7,225 nucleotides of DNA, from contig CAYSWR010000044.1 in the NCBI GenBank assembly GCA_964434855.1, forward strand, positions 1 to 7,225, given 5' to 3'. The notes beneath the pieces are model-generated. The model did not search any database and was not told the DNA's origin. It saw only the letters and a program-made list of their open reading frames with translations. Each line of letters starts with the position of its first letter. Position 1 is the stretch's first letter. Shown here piece by piece: positions 1 through 6,381 of this stretch. The translations under genes and the position numbers were made by a program. The stretch comes from UBA8516 sp964434855. GTDB lineage: Archaea; Thermoproteota; Nitrososphaeria; Nitrososphaerales; Nitrosopumilaceae.

Positions 1-11
1 TTTTATCACTT

Positions 12-21
12 ATTAATACAT
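12..21 (+). promoter_or_regulatory. Putative TATA box of the GtrA gene
   Basis: The decamer attaatacat begins 28 bases before the ATG at 40. The same decamer lies exactly 28 bases before the GTG at 1288. This spacing fits an archaeal TATA box serving a leaderless or nearly leaderless transcript. It is inferred from sequence and spacing only. Confidence 0.45.
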
Positions 22-39
22 AAAATATTGGATAGTCAA

Positions 40-468
40 ATGACTCTAGATAAAGGGGATAAGTTAGCCAGAATCTCACTTTTTGCAAAACATGCTTTCA
101 AGTACTATTTGGTTGGCGCAAGCGGTGTCTTGGTTAATTTGGGGATTCTTTTTGCTTTGACTGAATTTGTTGGATTATGGTATCTCCTTTCTTCCACTAT
201 AGCAATCTATGTTTCAATCACATCCAATTTCTTGTTCAACAAAACTTGGACATTTAGGGATACTGCTATAAAACAAGGTGATTTTCTTTTGTATGGAAAA
301 TTTATTTGCGTAAGTCTAGTTGGTATGGGAATACAACTGGGATTTAATTATATGTTTGTAGAAAAACTTTCAGTGTATTATCTTCTAGCTGCGTTGATGT
401 CTATTATGATTGCATCGTCAGTGAACTTTGTACTAAATCGTCGCTTAACGTTTGGAATTAAGCTCTAA
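40..468 (+). CDS. GtrA-family four-helix membrane protein
   Basis: GtrA-family (PF04138) proteins are small integral membrane proteins linked to moving or presenting polyprenyl-phosphate-linked sugars for cell-surface polysaccharide or glycoprotein assembly. From the ATG at 40 the protein is 142 residues, a usual family length. Four hydrophobic segments lie at about 22-43, 47-66, 83-106 and 112-133. The family's internal duplication is visible: helix pairs end in NFLFNKTWTF (63-72) and NFVLNRRLTF (129-138), and the N-terminal pair opens with KYYLVGASGVLVN. The frame is open to the left window edge, so TTG at 28 or an upstream start cannot be excluded. ATG 40 is preferred because an AT-rich box lies 28-19 bases before it. 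A fused N-terminal glycosyltransferase is not supported by the few residues before position 40. The SDR gene follows after 31 bases on the same strand. Family call is firm; the sugar substrate is unknown. Confidence 0.87.
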   Translation: MTLDKGDKLARISLFAKHAFKYYLVGASGVLVNLGILFALTEFVGLWYLLSSTIAIYVSITSNFLFNKTWTFRDTAIKQGDFLLYGKFICVSLVGMGIQLGFNYMFVEKLSVYYLLAALMSIMIASSVNFVLNRRLTFGIKL

Positions 469-469
469 A

Positions 470-480
470 ATTAAAAAGTA
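470..480 (+). promoter_or_regulatory. Possible TATA box of the SDR gene
   Basis: The AT-rich stretch attaaaaagta ends 20 bases before the ATG at 500, a spacing like the other candidate boxes here. A purine-rich aaagga (483-488) is also present and could be a weak ribosome site if the gene is instead cotranscribed with the GtrA gene. The two readings cannot be separated from sequence. Confidence 0.3.
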
Positions 481-499
481 ACAAAGGATTTCTGATTTT

Positions 500-1243
500 A
501 TGAAACTTTCTGGGAAGGTCGCAATAGTTACAGGTGGTAGCCGTGGCATTGGAAAAGCTACTGCAAAAATGTTTGTGCAAGAAGGAGCGCATGTCACTAT
601 CACAGCAAAAGATCCAAATAGATTAGAAAAAGCAGCAAATGATATTGGGAATGTGTATTCCATACCAGGAGATATCAGAAACGAAAACGATGTTCAAAAT
701 GTTGTAAAAAAAACTGTAGGTAAATTTGGGAGAATTGACGTTCTGGTAAATAATGCAGGAGTTTTTCCTCAAGTTAAACCGTTACATCAAATTTCAGATA
801 AAGAATGGAATGAAGTAATTGATGTGAATTTAACGGGGCAGTTTCGTTTTACTAGAGCAGTCATACCATTTATGAAAAAAAATGGTGGTGCTATAATAAA
901 TGTAGCCTCTAATGCTGGACTCAAAGCGTTTGAAAATTTTGAAGCAGATGCATATACTGCGTCAAAAGGAGCGCTAGTACTGTTAACAAAAGCATGGGCC
1001 GTTGAATATGCAAAATATAAAATTCGTGTAAATTGTGTGTGCCCTGGAATGGTTGAGACGGATATGACAAAACCGTATCTAGATTCAGAATCAGCAAGAA
1101 AAATGGCTGTAGCAGAGCATCCTATTGGCAGAATAGGAACTGTAGATGACGTAGCAAAGGCAATTCTGTATTTTGCGTCAGATGACTCTTCATGGACTAC
1201 TGGCGCAGTTTTGGCATTGGATGGCGGAGCCTCTACTAAATAA
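500..1243 (+). CDS. Short-chain dehydrogenase/reductase (SDR), FabG-like
   Basis: A 247-residue classical SDR, a cytoplasmic NAD(P)-dependent oxidoreductase acting on a hydroxyl/keto substrate. The Rossmann glycine motif TGGSRGIG is at 11-18, NNAG at 84-87, the active-site Asn at 110, catalytic Ser at 137, and the YxxxK pair at Tyr152/Lys156. The PG motif is at 182-183 and the C-terminal DGG at 241-243. All tetrad residues are present, so the enzyme should be active. Lys37 after the second beta strand hints at NADP(H) preference, which is an inference. FabG-like SDRs cover many reactions (3-ketoacyl reduction, sugar or alcohol oxidation); archaea lack bacterial fatty-acid synthesis, so fabG should not be used as a name. 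Position 31 bases after the GtrA gene makes a role in surface-sugar metabolism possible but unproven. An AT-rich stretch (470-480) could be its own TATA box. Confidence 0.93.
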   Translation: MKLSGKVAIVTGGSRGIGKATAKMFVQEGAHVTITAKDPNRLEKAANDIGNVYSIPGDIRNENDVQNVVKKTVGKFGRIDVLVNNAGVFPQVKPLHQISDKEWNEVIDVNLTGQFRFTRAVIPFMKKNGGAIINVASNAGLKAFENFEADAYTASKGALVLLTKAWAVEYAKYKIRVNCVCPGMVETDMTKPYLDSESARKMAVAEHPIGRIGTVDDVAKAILYFASDDSSWTTGAVLALDGGASTK

Positions 1244-1259
1244 GCCTCAGACCAATCAA

Positions 1260-1269
1260 ATTAATACAT
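1260..1269 (+). promoter_or_regulatory. Putative TATA box of the small membrane protein gene
   Basis: The decamer attaatacat begins 28 bases before the GTG at 1288 and is identical in sequence and spacing to the box before the first gene (12-21). This supports GTG 1288 as a start used on a leaderless transcript. No experimental support. Confidence 0.45.
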
Positions 1270-1287
1270 CAGTACTGCACTTCCCCT

Positions 1288-1497
1288 GTGAATCCAAAGA
1301 AAAAGAAGCAATTAGAAATAATCGTGATGCTTTCTCTGATCTGGTTCGTCATTACCCTACCATTGCCATTTATCATAACAAATCCCAACGTAGCACAAGG
1401 CCAGCTATTCATAATTTTGCAGATTACTGCTATGATTTCCATCCCATTTGTCATACTAGCTGTTGCATGGACTCTCAAACCTGAGCTTACTACATAA
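1288..1497 (+). CDS. Small two-helix membrane protein of unknown function
   Basis: A 69-residue protein starting with GTG. The frame is open back to a stop at 1237-1239, and GTG 1288 is the only usual start codon in that stretch. The N-terminus is strongly basic (NPKKKKQ), followed by two hydrophobic helices at about 9-31 and 41-63 and a short polar tail. Positive-inside reasoning puts the N-terminus in the cytoplasm and, with a two-helix hairpin, the C-terminus too. The order basic tail, helix, loop, helix is convincing for a real gene, and this frame is preferred over two overlapping frames that lack any such pattern. No family is recognised. It follows the SDR by 44 bases and has its own candidate TATA box; its stop is one base from the stop of the convergent regulator gene. 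Confidence 0.66.
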   Translation: MNPKKKKQLEIIVMLSLIWFVITLPLPFIITNPNVAQGQLFIILQITAMISIPFVILAVAWTLKPELTT

Positions 1498-1498
1498 G

Positions 1499-2263
1499 TC
1501 AAGTAAGAAATTCTTCTGCACCAAGTCCTTCTGGTGTAATTTTTATCCAGCGGTTTCTTCCTATTTGTTCAATTTCAACAAATTTCCAATCTCTCAAAAG
1601 AGGCTGGATTATGTTTTTATCAAGACTTGCAAATCTTGCCTGTTGGAAGTTCTCTTCTCTTGCATTTACTATTAAGATTCCTTTTTCATAAGCAAGCTCT
1701 GCCATCTCTTTTTTAGTTATCCTACCACCATGTTCTTTTATTATTTTTAATGCTTGAATAAGTACAGATTTTGGAGTATGAATTTCGTATGCTGGAAGCT
1801 GGACCAGTGTTTTTAGTCCAGAAGAAAGTTGAGCACCTTTGACAGTAGCATAATTTTTCGGTTCTGCATAGTAAGGTGTCAGTTTGTTTTTTCCCTTAAA
1901 CATCATACATGCCATCATGCATGCAATTGCTTGAATTTTTGATCCAGAAGAGACATTTACAAATATGTCGTTATCTTTTTCTTTTTGAACTATTTCTTTA
2001 ACAGATTTTAAGATCTTAAAAGGATCAAACCTATCTGAATATACTACTTGAACCTCGATCTTTTCTTTTTTTAGTTCAGTCTTGATCTTTTCCATATAAC
2101 CACGAGCTTTATCTTTTGATGGATCATCATGCATCAAAAGCCAGACCTTATCTGCCTTCATCTTTTTAGCTGAGAGTACTATCCTGTCTATCTCAAAGCC
2201 TACAGGGGCAATGTGTACACGTAAGTTTGCCAGACCAGTCATCATGGTATGTATAGTTTGCAT
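1499..2263 (-). CDS. CARF-like domain plus winged-HTH regulator (DUF6293/HFX_2341-like)
   Basis: A 254-residue probable ligand-sensing transcription regulator. The N-terminal half is Rossmann-like: a first strand RVHIAPVGFEIDRIV (15-29), a second strand VWLLMHDD (40-47), and NVSSGSKIQA (103-112) at the end of a strand, matching the glycine/serine-Lys ligand loop of CARF domains. A winged helix-turn-helix follows (about 165-253; helices around 166-177 and 184-194, wing near 227-241). This order is that of Csa3-type CARF regulators and of the DUF6293/HFX_2341 family. CARF domains bind cyclic oligoadenylates or other nucleotides; the ligand here is unknown, and no cas gene or CRISPR lies in the window. 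Start choice is uncertain: ATG 2263 as given, or ATGs at 2245 and 2242, which would leave a short leader after the TATA-like stretch at 2276-2288. Its end nearly abuts the convergent small gene. Confidence 0.8.
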   Translation of the reverse strand: MQTIHTMMTGLANLRVHIAPVGFEIDRIVLSAKKMKADKVWLLMHDDPSKDKARGYMEKIKTELKKEKIEVQVVYSDRFDPFKILKSVKEIVQKEKDNDIFVNVSSGSKIQAIACMMACMMFKGKNKLTPYYAEPKNYATVKGAQLSSGLKTLVQLPAYEIHTPKSVLIQALKIIKEHGGRITKKEMAELAYEKGILIVNAREENFQQARFASLDKNIIQPLLRDWKFVEIEQIGRNRWIKITPEGLGAEEFLT

Positions 2264-2275
2264 ACTAAACCCATC

Positions 2276-2288
2276 ATATATAATAATT
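2276..2288. promoter_or_regulatory. Shared AT-rich promoter element between divergent genes
   Basis: The stretch atatataataatt could work as a TATA box in both directions. On the minus strand it lies 13-25 bases before ATG 2263 and 31-43 bases before the alternative ATGs at 2245/2242. On the plus strand it lies 21-33 bases before a 27-codon reading frame at 2309. The exact transcription starts cannot be told from sequence. Confidence 0.4.
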
Positions 2289-2308
2289 CTGCAGTCTTAA
2301 ACTATAAC

Positions 2309-2392
2309 ATGAAAGCGGTTTGCAAGTTAGAAAAGGAAATAGAGATTCGTGTATTTCCTGCAGTCAAATCAGTCTTTGAAGTAAAAGAATAA
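2309..2392 (+). CDS. Possible 27-residue small protein
   Basis: A short frame from ATG 2309 to TAA 2392 encoding MKAVCKLEKEIEIRVFPAVK followed by SVFEVKE. It fills most of an otherwise empty 140-base gap, has a TATA-like stretch 21-33 bases before its start, and has charged and hydrophobic residues in the alternation typical of beta strands. It carries one Cys and no membrane segment or signal peptide. It ends 11 bases before the convergent end of the secreted protein gene. It could be a genuine small protein, the surviving start of a decayed gene, or chance. No family recognised. Confidence 0.33.
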   Translation: MKAVCKLEKEIEIRVFPAVKSVFEVKE

Positions 2393-2403
2393 TTTCTAAA
2401 ATT

Positions 2404-3597
2404 CTATTGTGTGACTTTGTAAATGGCTTTTGATGATTGCACAAGCGGTAGTGGATTATCAAGAGATCTCCAGACAAAAGTTTCTATGGTATATGTACCA
2501 GACTCAGTGGGAGACCAAGACTGCGACACACTAAGTTTTTGATTTATTGTAATAGAACCCTTAAACCATGAAAGTGTTACAACAGTACTAGTAGAATCCT
2601 TTACTTGAACAAGATAAACAAAGGGTTGTTCATAATCTTGTTTGTTTTCAATTTCTGCAACTACTTGTAGCTGTTGTCCTAACATTGGTTCTTGTATTGT
2701 CATCCCTAAACTGTCTGTCAAAATTACATTTTCAAGTGTGACTTTGTCAGCTGATGGCGTATTGGATGAAAGTACAGATTCTGTTATTATGTCAAAGTCA
2801 TCATTGATGTTATATGGTGATGGTAATGTATGATCTATATATTTTGCATATACTCTGTCATCTAAAATTGCATGCAGTCTGTTTCCACTAGACTTATCAT
2901 ATGATGTAAAGGAGATATTTGCTACAAAAATACCAGAATTTTCACTTGTCTCTGTTGCATCGACAGTTATTCCAGCTACGTCAGAATCTGATGATATTTC
3001 AACTTGAACGGTGTCGCTTGCTTCTGGATTTAGATTCATGTCAGGATCAACAATCTGTATATTTGCTGTCTCATGTAGAAGATATGATGGTTTGTCAAGA
3101 CTGATTTTACCTTCATTCCAACCTATCTGTGCACTTTGTGTGAGAACCACGCCGTCTGCAAACTCAAATGATATGGTAATTCCATCATCTCTGTCTGCTT
3201 CTAGAAAACCACTTGTTGGACCTGTACCAATAGTTCTTGGTCGGGTGTCTATTTTACCATCTCCATTGGCATCATGTAAAAATCCAGTTAGTATTATTTC
3301 ACCAGTGAAGACTCCACTGTTTTTTGAGGTTTCTACTAACTTGTATGGTTCAAGATGATGTTCACCTGTTGATATTTTAATAAGGTGACCCTCTTGGTCT
3401 CCAATTGAGTCTATTCCATTTTTATCTTCATTCCAGCTTGGTGCGTTTATTGTGATTCCAACTTTGTCTGTCCAGCTATAAACTTGTTTATCAGTAGTAA
3501 TAGGAGCATATGGATTGTAATAATCAGGTATTGGCTCTGCACTTGCTGAAGTAAATAAAAATGCAAAAAGTAAGAGTGATATTTGATATTTGTTCAT
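2404..3597 (-). CDS. Secreted beta-domain surface protein, S-layer-like repeats
   Basis: A 397-residue exported protein. A signal peptide spans 1-20 (hydrophobic core ISLLLFAFLF, likely cut after SASA). Two related beta domains follow. The first (about 33-160) has VYSWTDKVGITI and ETSKNSGVFTG; the second (about 165-260) has IQIVDPDMNLN and ETSENSGIFVA. These motifs recur in thaumarchaeal S-layer and secreted proteins. Residues 109-117 (DANGDGKID) form an EF-hand/dockerin-type calcium loop. A C-terminal Ig-like domain (about 285-397) has QPFVYLVQV, SWFKGS and WSPTESGTYTIETFVW. There is no C-terminal membrane helix, so it is probably released or held by other surface proteins; at 397 residues it is much too short to be the main S-layer protein. 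Its ATG overlaps the hemerythrin gene's stop (ATGA), making it the last gene of the coupled set. Partner unknown. Confidence 0.82.
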   Translation of the reverse strand: MNKYQISLLLFAFLFTSASAEPIPDYYNPYAPITTDKQVYSWTDKVGITINAPSWNEDKNGIDSIGDQEGHLIKISTGEHHLEPYKLVETSKNSGVFTGEIILTGFLHDANGDGKIDTRPRTIGTGPTSGFLEADRDDGITISFEFADGVVLTQSAQIGWNEGKISLDKPSYLLHETANIQIVDPDMNLNPEASDTVQVEISSDSDVAGITVDATETSENSGIFVANISFTSYDKSSGNRLHAILDDRVYAKYIDHTLPSPYNINDDFDIITESVLSSNTPSADKVTLENVILTDSLGMTIQEPMLGQQLQVVAEIENKQDYEQPFVYLVQVKDSTSTVVTLSWFKGSITINQKLSVSQSWSPTESGTYTIETFVWRSLDNPLPLVQSSKAIYKVTQ

Positions 3598-4139
3598 GAT
3601 TCTTTCATCCAGGATTTTTCCTCAAGTAGAGTGATTGATTTTATCATATCGTCAATTTTGGTTGTAATAGCAGTAACTGATCTAAACTCTTCATACATCA
3701 TATTTTCTTCTTCTGCTGAAAGGATCTCTTTTTCTGCAACATCAAAAAATTGTTCTTCTTTTGTAATGTGATCGTTTAGGTATATGGCGTATGTTCTAAG
3801 AAATCTTGCTACTGGTTCTCTTGCATCCTGACCCTGCTTCCATCTTTGTAGATGAGTAGCTACACTTCTTGCTATTCTGCGGCCAAACTCGTGCTCTATC
3901 ATGAATGCTCTAATTTCCTTTTTGAGAGAATCATAGCTTGCAACGCATGGAAAGTATGCATCTTCTTCTTTTGCATAATGTATTGCGTCTAAAAATTCTG
4001 CCATAATTACTGTGATTTGCTCAATGTCTGAAAAGGGGATGTCTTTTCCTTCATAAAGTTCCTTGTAACACTTGATGATGATCTTTTCTAGTCGCCTGAT
4101 CTGGATGTGGTCCTGCCTAAGAGAGTTTGTTGCGCTCAT
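3594..4139 (-). CDS. Hemerythrin-like (HHE) di-iron domain protein
   Basis: A 181-residue all-helical cytoplasmic protein of the hemerythrin/HHE cation-binding family (PF01814), whose members bind a non-haem di-iron centre used for O2 or NO sensing, O2 carriage or iron handling. The ligand pattern is complete: His11 in the first helix (QDHIQIRRLE), His54/Glu58 (HxxxE, followed by AYFP), His83 (IEHEFGR), and His124/Glu128 (HITKEE). The helices match a four-helix bundle, with an extra C-terminal helical tail (about 142-175) rich in Glu and Lys. No signal peptide and no DNA-binding or signalling domain is fused, so partners must act in trans. Both ends overlap neighbours by four bases (ATGA): the phosphoesterase upstream and the secreted protein downstream. 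Translational coupling is therefore likely. Family is clear; which ligand it senses or carries is not. Confidence 0.88.
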   Translation of the reverse strand: MSATNSLRQDHIQIRRLEKIIIKCYKELYEGKDIPFSDIEQITVIMAEFLDAIHYAKEEDAYFPCVASYDSLKKEIRAFMIEHEFGRRIARSVATHLQRWKQGQDAREPVARFLRTYAIYLNDHITKEEQFFDVAEKEILSAEEENMMYEEFRSVTAITTKIDDMIKSITLLEEKSWMKES

Positions 4140-4972
4140 TTCACTGTGAAAAGAGTTACTTTCTTGGGATTATATTGAACTATTCCAAAGTGTGGTTTTG
4201 GTGCACCCACTCCGTAATATCCACTGGGTCCACCAAGACCAAGCCTTATTAGATAATTGTTTGATTTGTCAATCTCAATTTCTTTTTTTTCTAGTGCAAA
4301 ATCTGATACTTTTTCATGTGTTATTTTAAGCTTGGAAAAATCATCATGAATTTGTTCATTTTGTACTAAAACGGCTTCTTCGTGTTGATGACCACATAGA
4401 ATTACAAAGTTGTCAAGATGGTTTTTTCCTTCATCAAATGCAGAAGATGCTTTGTAGTGATATCCCGAGTAGCTAAAGAACTCAAACTCTCCTTCAGAGA
4501 GTCTCTGCCATGTTCTTTGGTATAACCATGTGTCTTCATCATATGCATTTTTTGGTGTTATTTTTTGAGGATCAAGTGGTCCACCGTGAACGCAAACAAT
4601 TTTATTTTTTGTATCAATGAATTGTTGTTGACCAAAAGTGTTGTCTTTGTTTTGTTCAAAAAATGCGAGATCATCCTCTTTTAATGCCTGATGTGCTGCC
4701 CAACTTTCAATTGAGCTTCCACTTACCTTTCGTTTGTATAAAAATGCCTCATCATGGTTTCCCATGACAGATATGATTGGATAATTTTTCTGCAAAAATT
4801 CTAGTCTTGTAAGAACTTGTTTTGGAGCACTGCCTCGCTCAAGTAAGTCTCCAAGATTTATTATTCTCTCAAAGCTACCATATTTTTTTATAAAATCATC
4901 ACTAGATACAACTTTTAAAATGGTTTCCAAGGCATCAATATCAGCGTGTATATCAGAAAAAACTAGGTCCAA
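4136..4972 (-). CDS. Calcineurin-like metallophosphoesterase
   Basis: A 278-residue metal-dependent phosphoesterase (PF00149), probably cytoplasmic. All core motifs are present: SDIHAD (Asp7, His9), GDLLERG (Asp42; the usual form is GDxVDRG, so the Asp before Arg is Glu here), GNHDE (Asn72, His73), VHGG (His129) and GHQH (His195, His197). The arrangement is close to the PP2A/ApaH type of serine/threonine or dinucleoside-polyphosphate phosphatases; the true substrate cannot be told. The start is TTG at 4972: reading upstream in frame there is no ATG or GTG before the stop at 5000-5002, and SDIHAD begins at residue 6, so little can be missing. The 27-base gap to the upstream gene contains an AT-rich stretch (4993-5000) that could be a separate TATA box. 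Its stop overlaps the hemerythrin gene's start. Confidence 0.92.
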   Translation of the reverse strand: MDLVFSDIHADIDALETILKVVSSDDFIKKYGSFERIINLGDLLERGSAPKQVLTRLEFLQKNYPIISVMGNHDEAFLYKRKVSGSSIESWAAHQALKEDDLAFFEQNKDNTFGQQQFIDTKNKIVCVHGGPLDPQKITPKNAYDEDTWLYQRTWQRLSEGEFEFFSYSGYHYKASSAFDEGKNHLDNFVILCGHQHEEAVLVQNEQIHDDFSKLKITHEKVSDFALEKKEIEIDKSNNYLIRLGLGGPSGYYGVGAPKPHFGIVQYNPKKVTLFTVK

Positions 4973-4992
4973 TGTGTTTGTATGTGTATAGC

Positions 4993-5000
4993 TTAATTTC
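4993..5000 (-). promoter_or_regulatory. Possible internal TATA box before the phosphoesterase gene
   Basis: On the minus strand gaaattaa lies 28-21 bases before the TTG at 4972, the same spacing as other candidate boxes here. It would let the three overlapped genes be transcribed without the upstream CFI-box gene. Cotranscription across the 27-base gap is equally possible. Confidence 0.27.
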
Positions 5001-6277
5001 TAACTTTTTGTACTGTGTTTGTTTTTGGCACGTGAGTTTAATTTTACTATTATAATAGCAGGTGCAACAAAATACATGCCTGTGTTGAGCATGATTATTC
5101 CAATTCCATAGGTAATCATTTCAGCCTCAGAATCAATGTTTAGATAGTTTAGAATTGAAAGCGTCGAAATTAATGGCGTAATAGTTGCCTTTACCACTTC
5201 TTTGAAGATTGGGTTTTGCCTTTCCCAATCTGCCACAGTGGGACTGAAGGAATAGTAGACTGAATTAAACGCAGTCATAAATGTAGAGCCTGAATTTGTC
5301 TTAAGAAGAGTATTGTCACGCAGTTCTCTGAGGAGCTGAACCTGTGGTGCCATCTCAGAACCAAATGCTGCTGTAGCTATAAGACAGCCGTTTTTGGGAG
5401 ATGGTGTAGTGGTTTCTATTTTTTCATCTGGATTTGTCGTTGTGACCTCCTCTTCTTTAGGTTCTTCTATTGGTTTAGTTTCTTCAGTTTCTTCTACTGG
5501 TTCTTCTATTGTTTCATCTGGAGCAGGTGGCTCTGCATTCTCCTGATGTGGAAGCTTTCCTAAGACAGCTTTAGCTTGACGTATTTCATCATCGCTGTAT
5601 CCTAATTGTTTTAGTTCATTTTCAAAGGTTTGTTCACTAATTACACCTTCCTTGTAAAGGTCCATTAGAGTTTGATCAAGACGAAGACCTTCAGGCTCTG
5701 TAGGAGGTGTGCCTTCAGTTACTGTAAATTTTAGTGTCTTGATAAAATATGGCTCGTCAGGTTTTGTTTTAGTTGCCCATGCAAATTTTATTTCATATTC
5801 ACCTGTTGGCTGGCTCTTTGTATTACAGACATCTGAATAGCTTTGTTGTACTTTGGAATTTACTATAATATCACAGACGCTGTGAGGTAATCCACTTAGA
5901 TAGACTGGCTTTGGATTTGTCAAGCTAAAAAGTGCAAATGTAATAGTCTTGTCTGCAAAGTTTTTTTTCTGTGCATCTTCGTATGTGTAAATTGGAAAAC
6001 ACATCTCTGTACCACACTGGCTTGGTACATTAGTTCCAACAGCAGCCGCTGCAAATGGCAGATACAGGTAAAAATCAGGATATGGATATGGCTCGTCTGA
6101 GATATCTGGAAAGTTTGAAACTGTAATTGTTATTTTGGTTCCAGGTGGTCCAGAAGTTGGTGTCATTGTTATTTCAGGTTCTCTTAGGTTACTGCCATCA
6201 TATGCTGCCCAAGCTGGACTAAATGGTATGAGTAAAAGTAATAATGTAAAAGCAAGAAGCTTTTTCAAATCTGGCAT
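5000..6277 (-). CDS. Exported protein with CFI-box C-terminal module
   Basis: A 425-residue exported, membrane-anchored protein. A signal peptide occupies about 1-25 (basic start, Leu run, SPAWA). An Ig/IPT-like beta domain follows (about 34-187; MTPTSGPPGTKITITV at 38-53) with four cysteines (88, 93, 135, 151) that could form disulphides. Next is a small helical segment (198-243; LMDLYKEGVISEQTFENEL, SHOCT-like in look), then a Pro/Glu/Thr-rich linker (246-295). The C-terminal module opens with CLIATAAFG (298-306), followed by PQVQLLRELRDN and FSPTVADWERQNPIFKEVVK, then hydrophobic segments at about 364-380 and 388-412 and a basic tail. This is the CFI-box-CTERM type of module, frequent in thaumarchaea and thought to be a C-terminal anchoring or sorting unit; here the box reads CLI rather than CFI. 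It heads the minus-strand gene set. Ligand or partner unknown. Confidence 0.82.
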   Translation of the reverse strand: MPDLKKLLAFTLLLLLIPFSPAWAAYDGSNLREPEITMTPTSGPPGTKITITVSNFPDISDEPYPYPDFYLYLPFAAAAVGTNVPSQCGTEMCFPIYTYEDAQKKNFADKTITFALFSLTNPKPVYLSGLPHSVCDIIVNSKVQQSYSDVCNTKSQPTGEYEIKFAWATKTKPDEPYFIKTLKFTVTEGTPPTEPEGLRLDQTLMDLYKEGVISEQTFENELKQLGYSDDEIRQAKAVLGKLPHQENAEPPAPDETIEEPVEETEETKPIEEPKEEEVTTTNPDEKIETTTPSPKNGCLIATAAFGSEMAPQVQLLRELRDNTLLKTNSGSTFMTAFNSVYYSFSPTVADWERQNPIFKEVVKATITPLISTLSILNYLNIDSEAEMITYGIGIIMLNTGMYFVAPAIIIVKLNSRAKNKHSTKS

Positions 6278-6295
6278 GATCTCAGACGTATAGCT

Positions 6296-6305
6296 ATTAA
6301 GAATT
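6296..6305 (-). promoter_or_regulatory. Putative TATA box of the CFI-box gene and its operon
   Basis: On the minus strand aattcttaat lies 28-19 bases before the ATG at 6277, matching the geometry of the other candidate boxes. It would start the four-gene transcript. The 104-base gap 6278-6381 holds nothing else that can be supported. Confidence 0.38.
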
Positions 6306-6381
6306 CCGATTTATCACACTGTTCAATCTTAGGAAGGTTTCAAGAATTTTCTCTTGGTGTTCAAATTCGGGGTTTAAGTTT

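Noticed and set aside
1..468. GtrA as the tail of a dolichol-phosphate glycosyltransferase fusion
   Set aside because: The frame is open to the window edge, but the few residues before ATG 40 do not look like a GT2 domain end, and a promoter-like box lies there instead. Upstream sequence would settle it.
1173..1484. 103-codon plus-strand frame overlapping the SDR end
   Set aside because: It overlaps both the SDR and the two-helix membrane gene and gives a composition unlike a real protein, rich in His, Cys and Asn.
1269..1502. 77-codon minus-strand frame
   Set aside because: Antisense to the small membrane protein gene, with no domain pattern; the plus-strand frame has a much clearer two-helix layout.
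3011..3358. 115-codon plus-strand frame
   Set aside because: Lies wholly antisense to the secreted beta-domain gene, whose motifs are convincing.
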